Assembly (NCBI GenBank): GCA_964519015.1
Contig: CAZFHZ010000174.1
Span: 1-5,246, forward strand
Length of the DNA: 5,246 nucleotides
Reading direction: 5' to 3'
Origin: CAZFHZ01 sp964519015
GTDB taxonomy: Bacteria > Blakebacterota > Blakebacteria > Blakebacterales > CAYUVJ01
Part shown: positions 3,862-5,246 of the stretch, one piece after another
How positions within the stretch are numbered: the stretch's first letter is position 1
How the letters are laid out: each line of letters begins with the position of its first letter
Program-made: the position numbers and the translations under genes
Notes under the pieces: model-generated
The model's database searches: none
Seen by the model: the letters and a program-made list of their open reading frames with translations, nothing else
Told to the model about the DNA's origin: nothing

Positions 3862-5246
3862 ATGCGATATCCGTTCCGACCGGCTCCAGCGGCCGCCGCG
3901 GCCGTCCTCTCCACGGCCGTCCTCTCCGCCCTGCTGCTCCTGACCCTGGCTACCGCCCCTCTGGTTGGCGCCCAGACGGCTGGTGCTCAGACACTCAAGA
4001 CGCCGCTGAGCCAGGAGACACTGAGCCTGCTGGCCAATGAGATCAGCGGCCAGACGGCCTTCGACAACGAGGTCCGGCTGGCCGGCGCCCCCTGGGTGCG
4101 GGCGCGGGCCGAACTGACCGGCCGGATCAACTTCTACGAATCGGAGACCATCCACGCCCTGGTCCGCTCCTACGGCATCACCACCACCGAACTGGGCCGC
4201 TTCCCCTCCGAGCGCACCTTCTCCTACCCCCTGGAGGGGGAGTTGTGGGTCGAAGCACCGCAGCGGCGGCTCCTGGCCCGGATCGGGTCCGATGCCGCCG
4301 TGGTGGCCGGAGGCTCGGAGAGCGCCGAGGCGACCGGGCCGCTGGTCTACCTCCCCCCGCTGAACCGGGCCGACCTGGACCGGTTGCTGGCCCCGGAGGG
4401 AAAGGACTCCCTGAAAGGGAAGTTCGCCCTGCTCTGGTCGCACGCCCGCGGCGAGGAGGCGCGCGCCCTCGATCACGCCGGAGTGGTCGGGGTGGTCTCC
4501 TTCTCCAGCCGCGACCGCTACCTCGATCCCGACCAGGTGGTCTACGGCTCGGGCTCCTACTCCGGGTTCGAGCATCTCAAGATGGGACTCTCCGTCTCCT
4601 GGCGGCAGTGGTCGGAGCTGCTCGAGGACGTGCACCGGGGCCTGCCGGTCACCCTTCGGGCCCGCACCCGGATGGAGACCTTCCCCGACCGGTTCGAGCA
4701 TGTCTGGTCATGGATCCCCGGCACCGAGCCCGACCTGCCGGGGGTGGTCTTCACCGCCCATCTGTTCGAGGGTTACTTGAAGCGCGGGGCCAACGACAAC
4801 ATGAGCGGCTGCGCGGTCCAGCTGGAGATCCTGCGGGCCCTGCACGCCCTGATCGAGCGGGGGGACCTCCCCCCGCCCCGCCGGACGATCTACTTCCTCT
4901 GGCCCAACGAAATCTCGGGGACCTACGAGTTCATCTCGCGCAATCCGGGGATCGCGGAGAAGTGGAGCATCAACATCAACATGGACATGGTGGGCGAAGC
5001 CCTGCGGAAGAACAACTCGCTCTTCACCATGAGCGAGTGCCCCGACCAGCTCCCCAGCTACCTGGACGGGCTGGCCGAGGCGGTCATGAACTACGTCTGG
5101 CGCACCAACGACATCGTCTACCTGAACGATTCCCCGCGCGGGCGCCCGGGGGGGCAGTACTTCCCCGACCCCCTGTGGGAGAAGAACGGCTCGCAGGACG
5201 CCTTCCGTTACTTCGTGCACGAGGCTACCGGCGGGAGCGACCACCT
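3862..5246 (+). CDS. Secreted M28-fold metallopeptidase with PA-like domain, variant active site, C-terminus cut off
   Basis: The frame from ATG 3862 is open to the window edge (461 complete codons, no stop). A signal peptide with an Ala/Leu-rich core ends at VGA|QT (about residue 37) or AGA|QT (about 42). Residues about 155-265 resemble a PA (protease-associated) insert: LKGKFALLWSHARG, ALDHAGVVGVVSFSS, then SVSWRQWSELLEDVHRG. The peptidase core follows: VVFTAHLFEGYLKRGANDNMSG (His300, Asp312), TIYFLWPNEISGTYEFI (Glu350), ININMDMVGE (Asp375) and a closing GGSDH with His461 as the last expected zinc ligand. In canonical M28 aminopeptidases the first motif is HxD and the third is EE; here they read HLF and EI. 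From memory, the DUF4910 group of M28-like proteins has similar PEISG/PEMxG and GSDH motifs, so this is probably a member of that variant branch rather than a dead enzyme. GAGGT lies 7 nt before the start. It is divergent from the envelope operon. Substrate is unknown. Confidence 0.87.
   Translation, partial: MRYPFRPAPAAAAAVLSTAVLSALLLLTLATAPLVGAQTAGAQTLKTPLSQETLSLLANEISGQTAFDNEVRLAGAPWVRARAELTGRINFYESETIHALVRSYGITTTELGRFPSERTFSYPLEGELWVEAPQRRLLARIGSDAAVVAGGSESAEATGPLVYLPPLNRADLDRLLAPEGKDSLKGKFALLWSHARGEEARALDHAGVVGVVSFSSRDRYLDPDQVVYGSGSYSGFEHLKMGLSVSWRQWSELLEDVHRGLPVTLRARTRMETFPDRFEHVWSWIPGTEPDLPGVVFTAHLFEGYLKRGANDNMSGCAVQLEILRALHALIERGDLPPPRRTIYFLWPNEISGTYEFISRNPGIAEKWSININMDMVGEALRKNNSLFTMSECPDQLPSYLDGLAEAVMNYVWRTNDIVYLNDSPRGRPGGQYFPDPLWEKNGSQDAFRYFVHEATGGSDH
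3899..3927 (+). repeat. 15-nt tandem duplication in the peptidase signal peptide
   Basis: CGGCCGTCCTCTCC occurs at 3899-3912 and again at 3914-3927, identical over 14 bases with a period of 15. It encodes AVLST-AVLSA in the hydrophobic core, so it lengthens the signal peptide by five residues without changing frame. The perfect identity suggests a recent slippage duplication. Confidence 0.7.

Noticed and set aside
3682..4701. Minus-strand open frame (339 codons) across the intergenic region and peptidase gene
   Set aside because: It crosses the divergent promoter region, has no domain, and opposes the clear peptidase frame; a GC-driven shadow.
4708..5244. Minus-strand open frame (178 codons) opposite the peptidase core
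   Set aside because: Val/Gly/Asp-rich reverse reading of conserved M28 motifs, with no independent evidence.

Overview
The window (5246 bp, GC-rich: about 67% by hand count in bases 361-900) holds four protein genes and one divergent intergenic region. No RNA gene, CRISPR array or insertion sequence is visible. Every gene encodes an exported or membrane-associated protein: three Sec signal peptides and one lipoprotein signal. This points to a Gram-negative, GC-rich bacterium. The domain mix (CsgG-like + PEGA + DUF5683, cohesin, Kelch, a variant M28 peptidase) is typical of little-studied lineages around the FCB group, such as Gemmatimonadota, Eisenbacteria or Zixibacteria. That placement is inference from domain content only.

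Leftward block (3596 down to 1, minus strand). Three genes are packed as one operon. First is a 568-aa envelope protein with a CsgG-like domain, three PEGA repeats and a DUF5683-like membrane domain. Next, overlapping it by 4 bp (ATGA), is a 315-aa lipoprotein with an Ig-like domain and a C-terminal cohesin-like domain. After a 13-nt gap comes a secreted protein with Ig-like modules and then Kelch repeats; it runs off the left edge. Each internal start has a plausible Shine-Dalgarno sequence, and the second and third genes look translationally coupled to the gene before them.

Intergenic region (3597-3861). A candidate sigma70-type promoter drives the leftward operon and a weaker candidate drives the rightward gene. 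An imperfect inverted repeat lies over the leftward -35 box, and two short hairpins lie nearer the rightward gene.

Rightward gene (3862 to the right edge, plus strand). It encodes a secreted metallopeptidase-like protein of the M28 fold with a PA-like inserted domain. Its active site is non-canonical: HLF replaces HxD and EI replaces EE. The window ends exactly at the last expected metal ligand.

Taken together the genes suggest surface or periplasmic assembly and adhesion: an envelope protein anchoring or sensing through PEGA and CsgG-like domains, a surface lipoprotein with a protein-binding cohesin fold, a Kelch/Ig secreted partner, and a divergently transcribed secreted peptidase. The joint function is inferred. 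The most unusual observation is a sharp compositional break inside the Kelch gene (GC3 about 85% to about 53%), close to where an Ig-like domain seems to be cut short and joined to Kelch repeats.
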